DNA of 64,000 nt. Source: Todiramphus chloris collaris. Taxonomy: Eukaryota > Chordata > Aves > Coraciiformes > Alcedinidae. This document shows positions 1 through 13,454 of this stretch, piece after piece. A program made the position numbers and the translations under genes. Each line of letters begins with the position of its first letter. Position 1 is the stretch's first letter. The notes beneath the pieces were generated by a model. That model had not been told where the DNA came from. It made no database searches and saw only the letters and a program-made list of their open reading frames with translations. The stretch is from positions 2,985,318-3,049,317 of the forward strand of contig JANVCC010000152.1 of assembly GCA_025345505.1 (NCBI GenBank), read 5' to 3'.

Positions 1-3000
1 ACTACCTTCTGTCACAATCCATATATACACATTTATGCAACTTACACACAACACAGGAGAACAGATATTCTATCTCATTCCAAATGGACTGGGTGTAGTT
101 GCCTAAAGGAAAATATACCAAAGTGTGTGCTTGTATTTATGAACTATCTAATTTTCTATACAATGTCCACATGTACTAGTTCTTTAAATAGCAAAACCAC
201 CTGGGGAGTCTGTAGTTTTCATCTACACTATGGGTCTGATGAGCACTCTATATATCGCAGTGTGCCTCTTCCTTTTAGGAGTAACATATGGATGTGCAAC
301 ACATCATTGTGAACTCCAGTTTCCCTTAGGAATCACAAATTGCAAGTGCACTGGAATGAAAGCTCACTTTTAAGAGAAAATTTTAACTACATGTAATAGT
401 TGTTGTTTTTTAAGCATGAGCCATTGTGTTAATATTGAAATACACTGGGCCAAATTGATCTGCTGTATAACTCCCTGATTTCAACAGAATTGCAGCAGGG
501 AGAAAACTGTCCTATTTTGTCCAGCCAAGTGTTGAATTCCAGCTTGTTATGGTCCTTTTAGTCTTCAACAGGGTGATTTTCTCAGCTGTAGACAGGAGAT
601 TATTTGCTTGGCTTTTCCAGAAACCTCTTTGATTTCCATGTAACAGCTGATGACTTGAGTTATATTCCAGTCATGTGCTATGTTGACAATTCCAAGGGCT
701 GTGAAAAATCACCCCTTTTTGTTTTGCATGAGATTCAAGAAACAAATTGAGTGAGATTTACGCTTACTTTTCCCAGAGTTCATCTGAGTTGCTTTATACT
801 TCAGACTAATATATCAGTATCTCTCAGTACTCTCTCATTCCCATGTCCACATGTACCTTGTACCATCATTCACCAACTTCTGTTATCTTTTCCCAGCTCC
901 ATATTTTGGAAGCATCGAAAGCAGCAAGAAACATGGTTTTCTTTCCCTCAGCTCTATTGGTTTGTGTGACTGGCCCATCTTTTCTCCTGCATTTCAGGGA
1001 GGAGTAGGACCTGTCATGATATGTCCTTCTTTTACACTTTTCAGCCACTAGATGTCTCTGATGATGTAGAAAATTCAGAAGGAAAAGGCATTTGGACCCT
1101 GGTAAACAAGAAAAACAAAGTTGGAAGGTGATCATTGTGGAGACTGTCTTTGCCATAGTTCATTGCTCTTTTCTCAAATAATTCTCACTTTAAAAGGCCA
1201 CTCCTCGTCTTTATCTCATGATAGTCACATACTCCTTTCCTCTTACTACCAAAGACAAAAAATTAATGTACTAACTTATCAAGTGTTCTTCTTCTCTACA
1301 AAAATTCCACCTGGAAATAAGCAGTCAGTTCTCACACCTGTAATATTGCCTCCAATTTTGAAAAGGAGCATGGCTTTTGCAAGGGACCTGAAGGGCCTGA
1401 GAATGTGCAGTGGACTGAGGAAAGTAGATTCACTGTTCATAAATCAGCTCAGGATACAGCAACCACAGGGAAAATAAAGAGAACACAGAATTCAAGAGCA
1501 GTAGCGGTAGGATCAGCAGGCTTCATAGCATTTTCTTTGTCTCCTGTTTTTTGCCACTTTACCATTGAGAGAAGTTAGTTGACATGATGATTGACATAAC
1601 AGTTGGAAGCAGAGGGGGGGAAAAAAAAAAGTGAAATCTTAAAAACATCAGCAGGGTAAGAAGTTCTTTTCCTTTCTAAGTCCAGTAGCATCCCATAGAT
1701 GTTAGCACAGGGCTATGGTTGGATTGAGAAGCTAAGTGACTTTGAAAGATCTGTCCATAGATTTTAGAATCTCTGAGAACCAAGATATTTGTAACCATAA
1801 TCCTGAAGTTATTGCAAAAATTCAGGTTCGTGGTACTAGGGCAGACTGATCATGGGTTAAATAAGGTCTTTGTAACTTGTAACTAGGCATGAGAAAAAGC
1901 ATATTGGGATATTTTTTGAAGACACCAATGTTAGCTTAATGGGCTTCCAAATAGGAAGTTTCTCAGAATATTTTCTTTTTTTTTTGACTTGCTTTCTTTC
2001 TTAATAAACCTTGCACTTATGAATAACCATACTTCAGAGACAGATCTACAATTATTTCTGGGGATAAACTCAATTTCTTCTATAAACTTCTAGTGCTCAC
2101 AGACTACAACATCTGATTACTAAGAAAAAGTGTACTATTAGCTATGAACTTGTACTCTTAGTCATGAACTTTATGTGATTATCACTAGTAAGTCTGTGCA
2201 TGGCTTTTTATACAGCACTTTCTGAACTAACACTTTTGTTGCATTTGACTTCCAATAGTCATATACGTGTTCCAGTGGGATTTACAAAATGCTGATCAAA
2301 AGAAAAGTGCATAACCCAAGGCTGTTATTCACCAGACTCAACAGTGACATGCCAGATTGATGTCAACAGTTATTTCTGCCTTTTACATAATTTACTGTGT
2401 ATACTTCTGCCTCTACCTTAAAGTACATATGCCTTCTCTGCTAAAAAGGATCTTTACATTGATACTTTCCATCATCTGGTTATTTATCCACTTTTGAACT
2501 TTTTCTGTAGTTCAACATTTTGCTCTTTGTTTCTTGCTTGGGTGTCCTTTTGTGTTTTCTCCGACACAGCATGGCACTTGTGATGACTATTCCTTTTCTG
2601 TTGTTACTTGTTGGAATGTGTGTGCTTTTTGTCTCTCTCTACTTATGTTTAGGCACAAATTAAGTGTAATAGAGGTTGTCTTTTCATAGGTACCTGGGAC
2701 CACTTTCTGCCATTTTGATCCAAGTGTATTTGTGTCCTTATATTTCATGCTGAATCACAGCTTGGCAAGCATAAAGCATCACAAAAACATTTTGAATTTC
2801 AGCAAGCAAATGTAAAAACATAGCTCTTTATTGGTTTTGGCAGGAATTATAGGTTACATAGATACTCCCAGTGTTGAACAGAGGCAATACTATAGGAAAT
2901 GTTGTCTGGTTGTAAGCAGAATAGATGCCTGATTACTTCTCTTTGAAACAAAGCCAAATTTGTTAGGCCTGGATAACAGAGGACTGAATCTGAGACAATC

Positions 3001-3364
3001 TAGACATTGACTTGCATTAGTTGCTTACAGGTTGGTGTCTAGTGTAATTGGATATGTTGGTTAGTATATATCATGAAGGACCTATATAAGCTATCTGTCC
3101 TGGAGGGGCAGCGGGTACCCAGACACAATAGTCAAAAGTATCTCAAAAATATTAGATTGTGTGAGCAAAAAAGTCCAGTCCAAGCCACTCAAACTGAGCA
3201 CTGGAGACAGAATTAGCCTCACCCAAATTTAACAGCCTAAAGGTAGAAGTCTAGTCCAAGATAATTATTCACATAGAGTGGGTTCAGATGCCCACATACA
3301 AAGTGTTTTCTGTAATTTGAAATAATCTAAGATATTCAGCAGAATCACTTCTCTTGATCTGCTG
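1..3364. other. unique AT-rich sequence, no gene seen
   Basis: Both strands are dense in stops and hold only short chance reading frames, without domain-like composition. A G-run followed by an A-run lies near 1614-1630. I see no CR1 or LTR motif before the CR1 that starts near 3365. Intergenic or intronic sequence is the simplest reading. Confidence 0.6.
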
Positions 3365-3904
3365 GGCACATTTCTTTACCAAAAGAGACATGACTAGCAA
3401 GCAGATGGAGAGAAGTGCTTCTGCCACTTTACTCTGCTCTGGTGAGACCTCACCTGGAGTACTGCATCCAGTTCTGGAGCCCTCAGTATGGGAGGGACAT
3501 GGACCTGAAGGAGTGGCTCCAGTGGAGGGCCACAAAAATTATCGGAGGGCTGGAACACCTCTCCTATGAGGACAAGCTGAGGGAGCTGGGGTTGTTCAGC
3601 CTGGGGAAAAGAAGGCTCCAGGGAAACCTAATAGCAACCTGCCAGCATATGAAGGGGGCCTACAAGAAGGCAGGAAAGAGATATGTTTACAAAGGCCTGT
3701 AGTGACAGGAGGACGGACAATGGTTTTAAACTAGAGTAGATTTAGATTGGATGTTAGAAACTAATTCTTTACCATGAGAGTGGTGGAACAGTGGAACAGG
3801 TTGCCCATGGAGGTAGTTGAGGCCCCATCCCTGGAGTTAATCAAGGTGAGGCTTGATGAAGCTCTGAGTAACCTGATCTAGTTGAGGATGTCCGTGCTAA
3901 CTGC
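3365..3904 (+). mobile_element. CR1 LINE fragment, 3' part
   Basis: This is the C-terminal end of the CR1 second reading frame plus part of the 3' UTR. One frame, 3415-3702, carries the conserved post-RT block: [16 protein letters not shown] near its start, then an [14 protein letters not shown]-type segment. The 3' UTR follows, with the CR1 phrase for 'women a gg ttgccc' replaced here by the usual GGAACAGGTTGCCC at about 3795-3808. The copy stops inside the 3' UTR near 3904, before the terminal octamer repeats. It abuts a CR1 in the opposite orientation, so its own 3' end has been lost. It is diverged and defective. The 5' limit is approximate. Confidence 0.85.
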
Positions 3905-5182
3905 ACTGAAAAGAAACTGGCCCCTTCTACTTGACATCCACCCTTCAGATATTTGTAAACATTAATAAGATCCCCTCTCAGTCTTCTATTTTGAAGGCTA
4001 AACAGCCCCAGGACTCTCAACCTTTCTTCACAAGAGACATGATCCTGTCCTTTCATCATCTTTGTAGCTACCTGCTCGACTCTAGCTAATATTTCCCTAT
4101 CTCTCTTGAACTAAGGAGACCAGAACTAGACACAATACTCCAGATGTGGTCTCATTAGGGCAAAGTAGAGGGGGAGGAGAACCTCCCGTTATGTGCTGGT
4201 CACACTCTTCTTGATGCATCCCAGGAGACCATTGGCCTTTCTGGACACAAGGGCACATTGCTGTTTCATGGATAACTTATTGTCCACCAGGATGCCAACA
4301 TCCCTCTCCATGGAGCTGCTTTCCAGAGGGTCTACCTCTTACCTGTATGGGTACATGGTGTTGTTCCTCCCCAGGTGTAGGACTCTACACTTATCCTTGT
4401 TGAACTGCATTAGGTTTGCCTTTGCCCAGCTCTTCAGTCTGTCTAGAGCTTGCTGGATGGCAGCACAGCCTTCTGGTGTATCAGACACTCCTTCCCATTT
4501 CATATCATCAGCAAACGTACTGAGGGTACACTCTATCCCTTCATCCAGGTCATTGATGAAGATGTTGAATAAGACTGGACTCAGAACTGACCCCTGGGGA
4601 ACACCACTAGCTACAGGTCACCAAATGGACTCTGCACCACTGATCACCACCCTCTGAGCTCTATTGTTCAGACAGTTCTCATCCCATCTCAATTCCCCCT
4701 CTTCTAACCCACATTCCCTGAGCTAATCCACGAAGATGTTATGGGAGACAGTGTCAAAAGCCTTGCTGAAGTCAAGGTAGACAACAACCACTTCTCTCCC
4801 TGCATCTCCCCATTCAGTCAAATCATCATACAAGACTATCAGACTAGTCAGACATGACCTGCATTTAGTAAATCCATGCTGTCTACTCTCGGTAACCTTC
4901 TTTGCTTCCATGTGCTGAGCTATGATCTCTAGAATGAGATGCTCAATCACCCTTCCAGGAATGGAGGCTTACTGGTCTGTAATTACCAGGGTATTCCTTC
5001 TTGCCCTTTTTGAAGACTGGAGTGACACTGGCTTTCCTCCAGTCCTCAGGCACCTTACCTATTCTCCATGATCTTTCAAAAATGATGCAGAGTGGTAGAG
5101 CAGCTACATCAGCCAACACCCTCAGCACTTGTGGGTGCAGCCTATCAGGGCCCAGGGATCTGTGTGTGTTCAGTTTACCCAA
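3905..5182 (-). pseudogene. CR1 reverse transcriptase, broken
   Basis: In a working CR1 this protein reverse-transcribes the element's RNA at a nicked genomic site. Visible pieces in order on the - strand: an N-terminal RT segment with SLGPDRLHPQVLR and PEDWRKASVTPVFKKGKK (5182-4943), the strand block with YLDFSKAFDTVSHNI (4950-4723), then the catalytic FADD tetrad at 4515-4504, and finally the post-RT SCEERLRVLGLFSL block (4059-3841). Frame changes and stops separate the blocks, so no full-length protein can be made. The FADD residues themselves are intact. Confidence 0.85.
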
Positions 5183-5343
5183 GGGATTTCTAACTCAATC
5201 CTCATACAATTTAATTCCAGTTAATTCCAAGAGGGCCTTGGCCTTTCTCGTTGCACCCCTACATACCCTGTCAGCGTTCCTATAATTCTCCCAATAGAAC
5301 AGTCCCTTTTTTTCACATGCTGTGAACTTCTTTCTTCCACTCA
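3905..5343 (-). mobile_element. CR1 LINE, antisense, both ends missing
   Basis: Read on the - strand, this copy matches the CR1 at 13.3-17.1 kb through the RT region, from a point near that element's 14467 to near its 16860. It has an internal loss of roughly 0.2 kb near 5210 and lacks the 734-bp LTR found in the other copy. Its 3' UTR and terminal octamers are absent. The low-coordinate edge joins the truncated + strand CR1 through a short shared CAGT. The high-coordinate edge runs straight into a T-rich simple repeat. Close similarity to the 13-17 kb and 38-40 kb copies suggests one fairly recent subfamily. Confidence 0.88.
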
Positions 5344-5345
5344 AT

Positions 5346-5482
5346 TTGTTTTTGTTTTGTTTTGTTGATTTTGTTTTGTTTTGTTTTGGTGTGGATTTGG
5401 GTTTTTGTGTTTTGTTTTGTTGGCTTTATTTGTTTATTTATTTATTTAATTTATTTATTTTTATTGTGTGTGTTTGTTTTTG
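5346..5482. repeat. T-rich simple repeat, (TTTTG)n and (TTTA)n
   Basis: Irregular TTTTG units pass into TTTA/ATTT units, ending in a short GT run. It begins within a few bases of the 5' edge of the antisense CR1. It may mark the old insertion or break site, or it may have grown from an A-rich tract of another element on the opposite strand. Confidence 0.85.
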
Positions 5483-8400
5483 ACCAAAAGCCATCCATTT
5501 AATATTTCTTGATCAGCACTAATTGTTTCTATTTTTTCTGTGGTGCTTGATATTTCCAGTCTAAAGCCCATCTCATTTGGTTTTACCTACAGATCAATGA
5601 CTATACTGTCCCAGTGATCTTCTTTTCCATTATATAAATAAAGCATAAATCTAAGTAAAAATGCCTTAGAGTTTAGCCAATGGGGAGAGTTGAGTTCCTC
5701 CAATGTGCAAGTCAGAATATCAGAATCTTAGGTGCTCCACTTTACACGGGATAACTTGAAACAAAAAGGGCATAGCTTAAAGATCCGGAGTGCATAGCTT
5801 AGAAATTGCTTACCAAGTGATGTCTCCTTTCCCAGAAGAACTCTGGGTAAATCCTGCATAAGGAGAAATCAAAGCTTCTCCAGTTTGTAATGTCCACATG
5901 ATTAGAGAATTGTGGCTCACTACTTGTATGCTTTTAGCGATAGAAGAAGTGGCTATAGTATAGCCCATTTGAACAGAGCAAATACAAGTCAAGACAGCAA
6001 GGTCCTCGGGCTCCCTTGTCTTCAAGGCAAACCCTTGACCCAAGATGGTCAAATGGAGACCCGTGTAATAGATTTACGCAAAATGTGATTACAGGAGGTG
6101 AAGCAGCAATGACAGCTAGCTCTTTTATAATTCGTTACTACCAAGTGATATCAAAAATTAACAGCAAGGGTAAGAACAGTTGTTCTACTCTCCTTTCCAC
6201 AGATAGCTAAAATGAAGCCCAGAGTTCAAAGCCATAGAAGAGGGTAAAGACAAGGCAGCCTTCAGTTTGCTGCTGCTGCTGTCTTGGCTACCCTGCATCC
6301 TATAATAATTGTAGCACAATGATGTTAATTCTGACCATCATCTAATGTTTTTTCTTCTTATTTAGATGGTGGTTTTAGTTAGCAAACAGAAATAAATTAT
6401 TATTCAGAGAAGCCGAGCAACATTTTAATTCTGATTCTTGTTCTATTTTACAAACAAATTCCTATAAGTACATGCTAGTATCATTTACTTTTTTTTTTTT
6501 TCCTGATTAATGTCAAGCGTGAGATCAGATTTCTTGGTTTTTCTTTTAATTTAAAGAGAGTGCAATGAGCTAGAAAAGCAGCATGTATCAGAAGAAGCAG
6601 ATGCAATGGATCCAATCCTATGAACACAATTTTCTAAACATCTGCTATGACTGTAAAGTAGTAAAATCTAAAGCTGAAGACAATAATGTCTCAGTACACT
6701 GAAGAAAATGGCTTAGAATCTATATAAAAATTGTGCCTAACATACTTTCAGAAAATAAGACTCACCCACTGCAGTAGACCTAGGCCAGGTGTTTTTCCAC
6801 TAAAAATCCCTAGGAAAAGCTGAAGCAAGGCATAGAATTGCCCTCATGTTTTGTCTGTGTGTGGCACACCTGTAGAAGGAATTACTTCTAATGCCGCTTC
6901 TGTAGCAGTAATGCGGGATGGAGCTGTAAGCAAGAAACTACAGGACATAAAACTATATGACTTGGGACAACCTGAGTTTCAGTATGTAGACGCTCACCTG
7001 GAGAGTAGTACCTTGCTCTATAGTCCTCACTAAGTAACTACAAGAAGTGTGTGGAGACATAGGAAAGTTATTTCTTTGTGACCCAGCACCAGTTTAGATG
7101 AGCTGATTTTGCCATCCAAAGGCACATATGTATATCATCCAAATGATGTACCAATTCTTAGTTGAACTGCCTAGCAAGAAAACATCCAAAGTGGTAGAGA
7201 AATGTCCCTTCTGTGTATTTTTCCCTATCATCTTTGTGGGGCTTGGCAAATCCCTTGTTTTTGGCAGACAAATAGCTACATTCCTCAATCTAAACTGTCA
7301 GCTGGGGAGGATGGCAGCCGTGCTCTGTTGTTAATTATGTGCAAGACAACTTTCCCAGGACCCACTCCAGTCTCTGTATGTGTTTCTGGTTAGCTATGAA
7401 GACCTCTCTAACCACAATTTGTCCATAACAGATTATAACAAAGGAAGAACAACACCACAGGGAGATGAAAGAAGCAGGAAAGACTGTGCCTGGGATTACA
7501 TTAAGTGAGTTTGGGTCGTGAATGTATATGAAGCAAATGGAAGAACAGACTGGTGACTGCAAAATGGATTATTGTCCTCTAGATTTTAATAAAAACCAGT
7601 AACCTTCCTGTAATTTTTGACCGTATAATGTAATACTCTTGTTATATATTCCTTACACAACAGTAGAAATATTACCATCCTTCATTAATCTCAGTACAAT
7701 TTGGAAGTCATTTCTGTCTGCTGATCTCACTGGACAATTTAATAGAGGTTCCTTTGACCAGATGTAGACATATACATTTCAGATAGTTGTCTTGGTTTCC
7801 TTTGCACTCACTGCAGAGTAACTGCAAATTACAGGATGTGATTCTTTTTGTCCTAAAACCAGCCAGATGGATCTGGCTGGCTCTACTTCTTCCCAGTGAC
7901 TGTAACAGGAGCTAATTCAGGGTGACTGGCTCCCATGTTCATGACTGTATTATAAATGACTAAGGATAGGTGAGAAGACTACACTTTTTCTGTCAATCAG
8001 TATGAGGCCTTTAGTAAAAATTTACTTCTGAAAAAATCCTCCAACTCATATCTAGCACAGTTAATGGAAAGGAAATTAAATGTCCCCCGGAAGACTGAGT
8101 ACTGGTGATTTGCAGATGATCCTTCTTAACTGGGAAAATAGTCATACTGTATTTTTTAAAAGAGAAAGATAAATGACCAAATAATGTTTGCAGATCATAT
8201 CAAAGTCAAATATAACTGGCTTAATATTATCACACAAGAATTAGAAATGACTTATTGTGCTTTTTCTCTCCATTTTTTTTCTGCGCAGAGGACTCTTCGA
8301 TACACCTTCCCTTCTCCATTTTCACGGAGACGCCTATTCTGTACTTTATTGCCAGCTTCATTCCATAGTGAGGAGTGACTTTGACGTAGCATCTAGAACT

Positions 8401-11400
8401 ATGCATTTATCCATAGTAAAAAATCAATTTTTTTTTTTTTAATTATTTCTGGTACATTCCCCAAAAGCTGACAAACCACAGAGAAAATCCTAATGTTTAG
8501 ATATAAAATTCACAAGAAGAAAAGTAATTGTGATTTCTGATGAGTAAGAACTTTTGTGAGTTTTGTCCTCAAAAAAAGAATAGTAGTAAAGGCATCATTT
8601 TCCCATCTAATAAAAAAATCATTCTTGCATTTAAAATTCCCTCATTTTTATAAAAAATATTTTTACACCAGTGATCATTTTCTACTTCTTAAAGGTGCTA
8701 TAAATGTCCCAGTGCCTCACCTTCCCCTCCTTTTTGTCTAGCTGCTGTGCTATATGGCAAAGGATTTTCTCTCAGGACCAGGCAGAAGCAGACAGAGAAA
8801 GGAAAGTGCCGTGTGATGGCACAGAGGACTGTTTTCTGAATAGTGCTCCTTGAATAAAGTCCCTGAATTGCCAGAAGATAAAAAGACTTGATGCAAAAGC
8901 TGGATACAATTCCTTTGGGAATTTTCCTTTGGGGAAATTGTTCACAGGTAACAATTTATCTCAAGAGATACTTGCTTTAGGAATAGCTCTAAATTTGGCA
9001 AAAAATAATTTTTAGTATTTTTTTTTTTTTATTAGGGAAGATTTAAGAAAACGTGTTTCATTATTTATTTCTTTTTTCTTGTTAGTTCTGTTTTTTTCTC
9101 ACAATAACTCATTCTTTTAGTACTAATTTGTTAGAGTTAGGGGCATGCTTTCTCCATTATCTGAAATACATGTCTGTAATCAGATGTAAAGGTTAAGCAA
9201 TGCTGGCAGTTTCTAAGACCACTTGAATCCTAAGGCAACAAGGTGTCTGAAGGTAGCCATAAAATCATTGAATCAGGACATGAGTGAATACCTACTAAGT
9301 CAAAAAAAAAAAAAAAAACCTCAAAACTTTTTTATTTAACAAAGCGCAAGTGCATCTGGGGAAATGTCTTCAGGGGATATTTCACTTCCACAGCACTCAA
9401 CATTTCTGTCTTGCTTAGATTAGTCCATAAATTGTAATATCAGTTTGGTTTCAGAAAAATCAGCCTCCATTTTTTTCCATTATTTCTTTCAACAGTCTTT
9501 ATATCATACTACAGTAACATCCAGAAACAGCCTTTATTCTTCCTTTTTGGGTTCGATTAGACTCGAAGTTCAATGATAACAAAGGTTGATACCAAAAGAA
9601 GCTCTGAAAGAATGAACATGAATACATGGGGGTTTGTCCATCCTCAGGAGATTATAAGTGATCTCAGCACTTTCTCAGGCTCAAATGAGCCCGGTGGCAT
9701 TCAGGATGAAGGCTCTAAAGATTTTTAAAATTAGTGCTGACATTGTCTCAAATGTGCTGTTCAATAACCTTAAAAATTAAACACAAGCTGGGACTGAAGG
9801 GGGTAATAGGTGACGTAGCACCTTCATTGTGTTGCACTTCAGACAAGTGATTTCTGGGTTCATTGCTTTGTAACTGGATGACTGCTGAGAACACAATCAG
9901 TAACGAATTTCAGCTTCTTTCTCTGTGTAATACAGTCAGTAACTAACTGTTTCACAAAATGCAAAGTTTTGCTGAGGAGTGTAAGCCACTGGGAGTGTTA
10001 AAGTAACCTTGTAGCTCTGATTAACAGGCTTCCAGACGATAGATTAATGAGGGGACCTGAAAAGTTTGCATCAGCATAAGCTTCTTTATTACTGAAAACA
10101 ATAAGCTTTGTTGCTAGCATGCTGCAGTAAAGGATGAGTGGAGCTACAGCATGTGGAAGAGAATTTTGCAAAAAATCCTCACATAACATCTAGATACTGA
10201 AATGTGTGTTTATTCCCCGCAGCAACAAAGCCTCTCCAGGCTGAGATAAATCCCCTTCTGCTGCTTATTTTGGTCTCAGAAGTGCAATGTGTTGTTCTAT
10301 TTGTATAGCTGTTTTATTTATGGCTGTGTTGTTGAGAACAATAATCTCACTAAAACAAAAAACAGCCAAAACCAGTAGATTCTGTGTAGTAGTGGTAAGG
10401 AACTCCCTTTGCTTCACCTCTTTCTCTTTACACCTGAAAACATGTCAGTAAAGCAAAATGCTGGCTTTAAAAGGAAGCAACATACCCTAAACACAGACAC
10501 TTTGGAAAGATGCTGGATAAGAAGTTGCTAGACAAGAATGACAAGTGGTGACAGCAGTGAAGACTGGGTAGGTCTGCATCAAAATTAATCTTGTCCTTTT
10601 CTACTTCAACATGCCATAGAAGAGCTCTCACCTGAGCATATGCCAATTCTTTAAATTATTTTTGTGCAGGGGCCAAGAGCATGTTTATACATAGAATTCA
10701 TTGGCTGATTAGTTCGAGACAGTCAGTGATGACCAAATAACGGGGCATAAGCTTGGTTATAGATGTCATCCCTCTAAAGCTATTTCTACATGTTACCAAG
10801 CAAAGAAAATTGTGTGGGAAGTACCCTGATGATCCATTTGTTTTTCTCTGAGCAGCTCATATGATGGTGTGAAAAGACATTTCATGGGCATCTACCTTTC
10901 CTTTTGAAATTTGCTCTCTATCTATGGTCGGTTATTTTACTGGGTCCTTAAGCGAACTTTAGTGTTGCTGCTTGTGCTAAAGTGCAGTTAACTGTCAGAG
11001 GAAGCGTTGGTTATCTGCTCACATGACATATTTTGTGATTCCTGCTGCAAACTTGTTTTATCTTTAATAACCAACCTATTCCTTTGTGGAAAGGAAAGAT
11101 TTAACAAAAAATGTCAAAAAAAAAAATGGTGCCATTATGACAGCAATTTATTTCCTGTTCAAAGAGTAGATTTACTGTCAAGCAGACTGCTGTCTCTAGT
11201 CTAATTTTAATTGTATTAATAAATGTTTGGCTGACATAATTCACACTTTCTGTGCTGAGTAAGATTAAGACCTGTTAGTGCTGTATGCTTTACTATGAAG
11301 TCCTTTAGCTAACCAAGCAAATACAGCTGTGGTGCCAGCAGTGCATATTTTTGTAAAGCTTCAGGATAAGCATGCTCTTTTTAATATGTAGGATGAAAGG

Positions 11401-13319
11401 AAAGAACTGCAGACAGTGAGTGACAAACTTGTCTTTTGAAGGGTACTTTGACCATTTTGAGGTCAAAGTGACTTCAAATAGGGAACAGCTAAGGAACATT
11501 TCTGCTTCTTCATAAGGGGAAGAACATACACAGCAACAAGACATCACACCAACCATGTGAACAACAGGAGAGCCTCATAATAGATATAAGGTCATGGTTC
11601 ACATTTACAGCAGCTCTTGGCAGCACTGATCTCACAAGGATGTTTTTTTCTCCTCTGAGGTTCCTGTACGTGTCTCCAGTGCCCCTGAGAACTCACTGTC
11701 TAATGGTTCACTGCAGCTCTGTCTTACAAAGTGTTTGTCCAATCTGCCTTTCCCCAAGGAGCTAGCCTCTTTACAAGTGAAAAATAGAAATAATTCCCCA
11801 TTTTTTCCTGGATTTTAGGATGCAGCAAGCCCTCTCACACTTTGTGGTTAGAGACTAAAGCTCCCTAGGTTTTCCACTGTGAATTTGGTTCCCCTTCTGC
11901 AGGCTCCTGTCAGCTTTTCTGGAGTGGAGTTACACCAGGGTGGAAGAAGGAATGAGAAAATGAGTGTTTCCAATAGCTTACAGGCAGCATTTGCAGCTGA
12001 CGCTGATGCTTTGCCATCTGTGTTCTTGGTGTTTACAGTACTAACTGCAGTGAAATTATGATCGAAGAGCAGCTCAGTAACATTTTCTGATGGTCGATTT
12101 TGTTCCAGAGTATCTGCCTCTAGGGCCAATTTGTGACTCCACCTGAACATGTGAAGTCATCTCAGATTCTAATTTTATCTTCTTTCTTTCAACCATTAGC
12201 TGTAAATGACAATTTTTAGTCTCAGAAGTACTTTAGCCCTGAAGCTGACAGTAGTCCTTTAGCAAATAATAATATAAAGCAAAGTTCAGGGGCAGAAATC
12301 TTGCATTAAATAGAAAATTATTTAGTACAATAATTGAAGGTTTTAAATCCTTGTCAGCTTGCATACATGTCAGACAATTTGCCGTCTGTGTACTATTCCT
12401 TCTTGTCTACAAAGGTGCTAATATGTGTAGTTGTGGGAGAGTTTATTTAAAGCATTTGCACTCCATCAAATGTTATTTGCTCTTTTGATGTCATTTTTGG
12501 ATAGATTTATTCAAATACAAATGAAGGAGGCACATCTCAACAGTTCCAGCACTTGAAAATTGGTTACAACGGAGCCATTGCTTAAGGGACTTCAGGGTTT
12601 CAGCCTTTATTTCACAAACTGTTCATTTATACCTTTCCAAGACTGACCTGTAAACACTGATCTTAATAAATACAGGAAAACAAGCAAACAAGGCTATTAC
12701 AAACAAGAAAACAGATATTTGATATGGGAAAAATAAATGACGCTACTCACCACTATTAGAAAGACTAGTGAAACCCTTTGCATCTTTTTGAATCACTCAC
12801 ACCTAGAAATTATTTATTGCTTTCTGGTTTACTACCAGAACTTGCAGTACTGTTGTCAGGCCTTTCTGAGCTGGGCTGGAGTCACCTAAAGAATAGTAAG
12901 GAACAGCACTGGGACCTGAAAAGTCAGTGGTCTCTATGATGCTGGTTTTAAGAAGCAGTTGCCTCTTTATCCTTGTTCTTGAAGGGTAAAACTGAAGGTC
13001 CTGTCAACCTGAGAAGACAAAGTGCCCCCTAAACAAAGAAGGCTTATTTTGGAAATGGTTGAGCTGCTGTTACATATCCTGTAAGAAACAAGTTAACAAT
13101 ATCTAAGTATGTATATGTATATATCTGAGCCTCTGTGACTGTTGAGGGGGAATTCTCTAGTAATTTTTTTGTTTTGGCCACATTAGCCAGATAGAGAGCT
13201 GAGCAATGACAACCAGTTTTCTCAGGATAGACTGTGATGGCTGTGTGCAATCCTAATAAAACTAGCCAGTACCTATTAATTTTGGCTTATTTGACAGTGG
13301 GATGACCTGTAAAGCACCA
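5483..13319. other. unique sequence, about 7.8 kb, no gene seen
   Basis: AT-rich sequence with scattered short A or T runs (for example near 6488, 8427, 9017 and 9301). Reading frames stay under about 100 codons and none has a recognisable domain. The longest, on the - strand at 11848-12150, has no family resemblance and no convincing splice sites at both ends. No LTR or LINE motif was recognised. Old, unrecognisable repeats may be present. Confidence 0.55.
7859..7880. repeat. short inverted repeat, 9-bp stem
   Basis: CCAGCCAGA and TCTGGCTGG are perfect reverse complements around a 4-base loop. No T-tract or gene context suggests a role. Chance is possible in a window of this size. Confidence 0.5.
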
Positions 13320-13454
13320 AGTTTGCTGTCATCAAATGGGAGACACCTTTCTCAAAGGGAGAAAAGAGTCTTTGCACAAGAGATTGTGGGCCTGATTGAC
13401 AGGGCTTTAAATGAGATTTGAAGGGGGAGGGGGATGTATCCAGTCTAGGTAGAG

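Noticed and set aside
4193-4657. 154-codon frame on +, longest in its area
   Set aside because: It is the antisense of the CR1 reverse transcriptase on the - strand. The equivalent antisense frame recurs over the 16.1-16.55 kb copy.
5346-5482. T-rich tract as a possible tRNA-SINE tail or CRISPR-like repeat
   Set aside because: Irregular TTTTG/TTTA units without spacers or an adjoining SINE body. It is a simple repeat.
7859-7880. 9-bp hairpin as a terminator or binding site
   Set aside because: In a vertebrate genome with no transcript nearby there is no reason to assign a role. Hairpins of this size occur by chance.
11848-12150. 100-codon frame on the - strand
   Set aside because: No domain recognised, a shorter frame overlaps on +, and no convincing acceptor and donor frame it.
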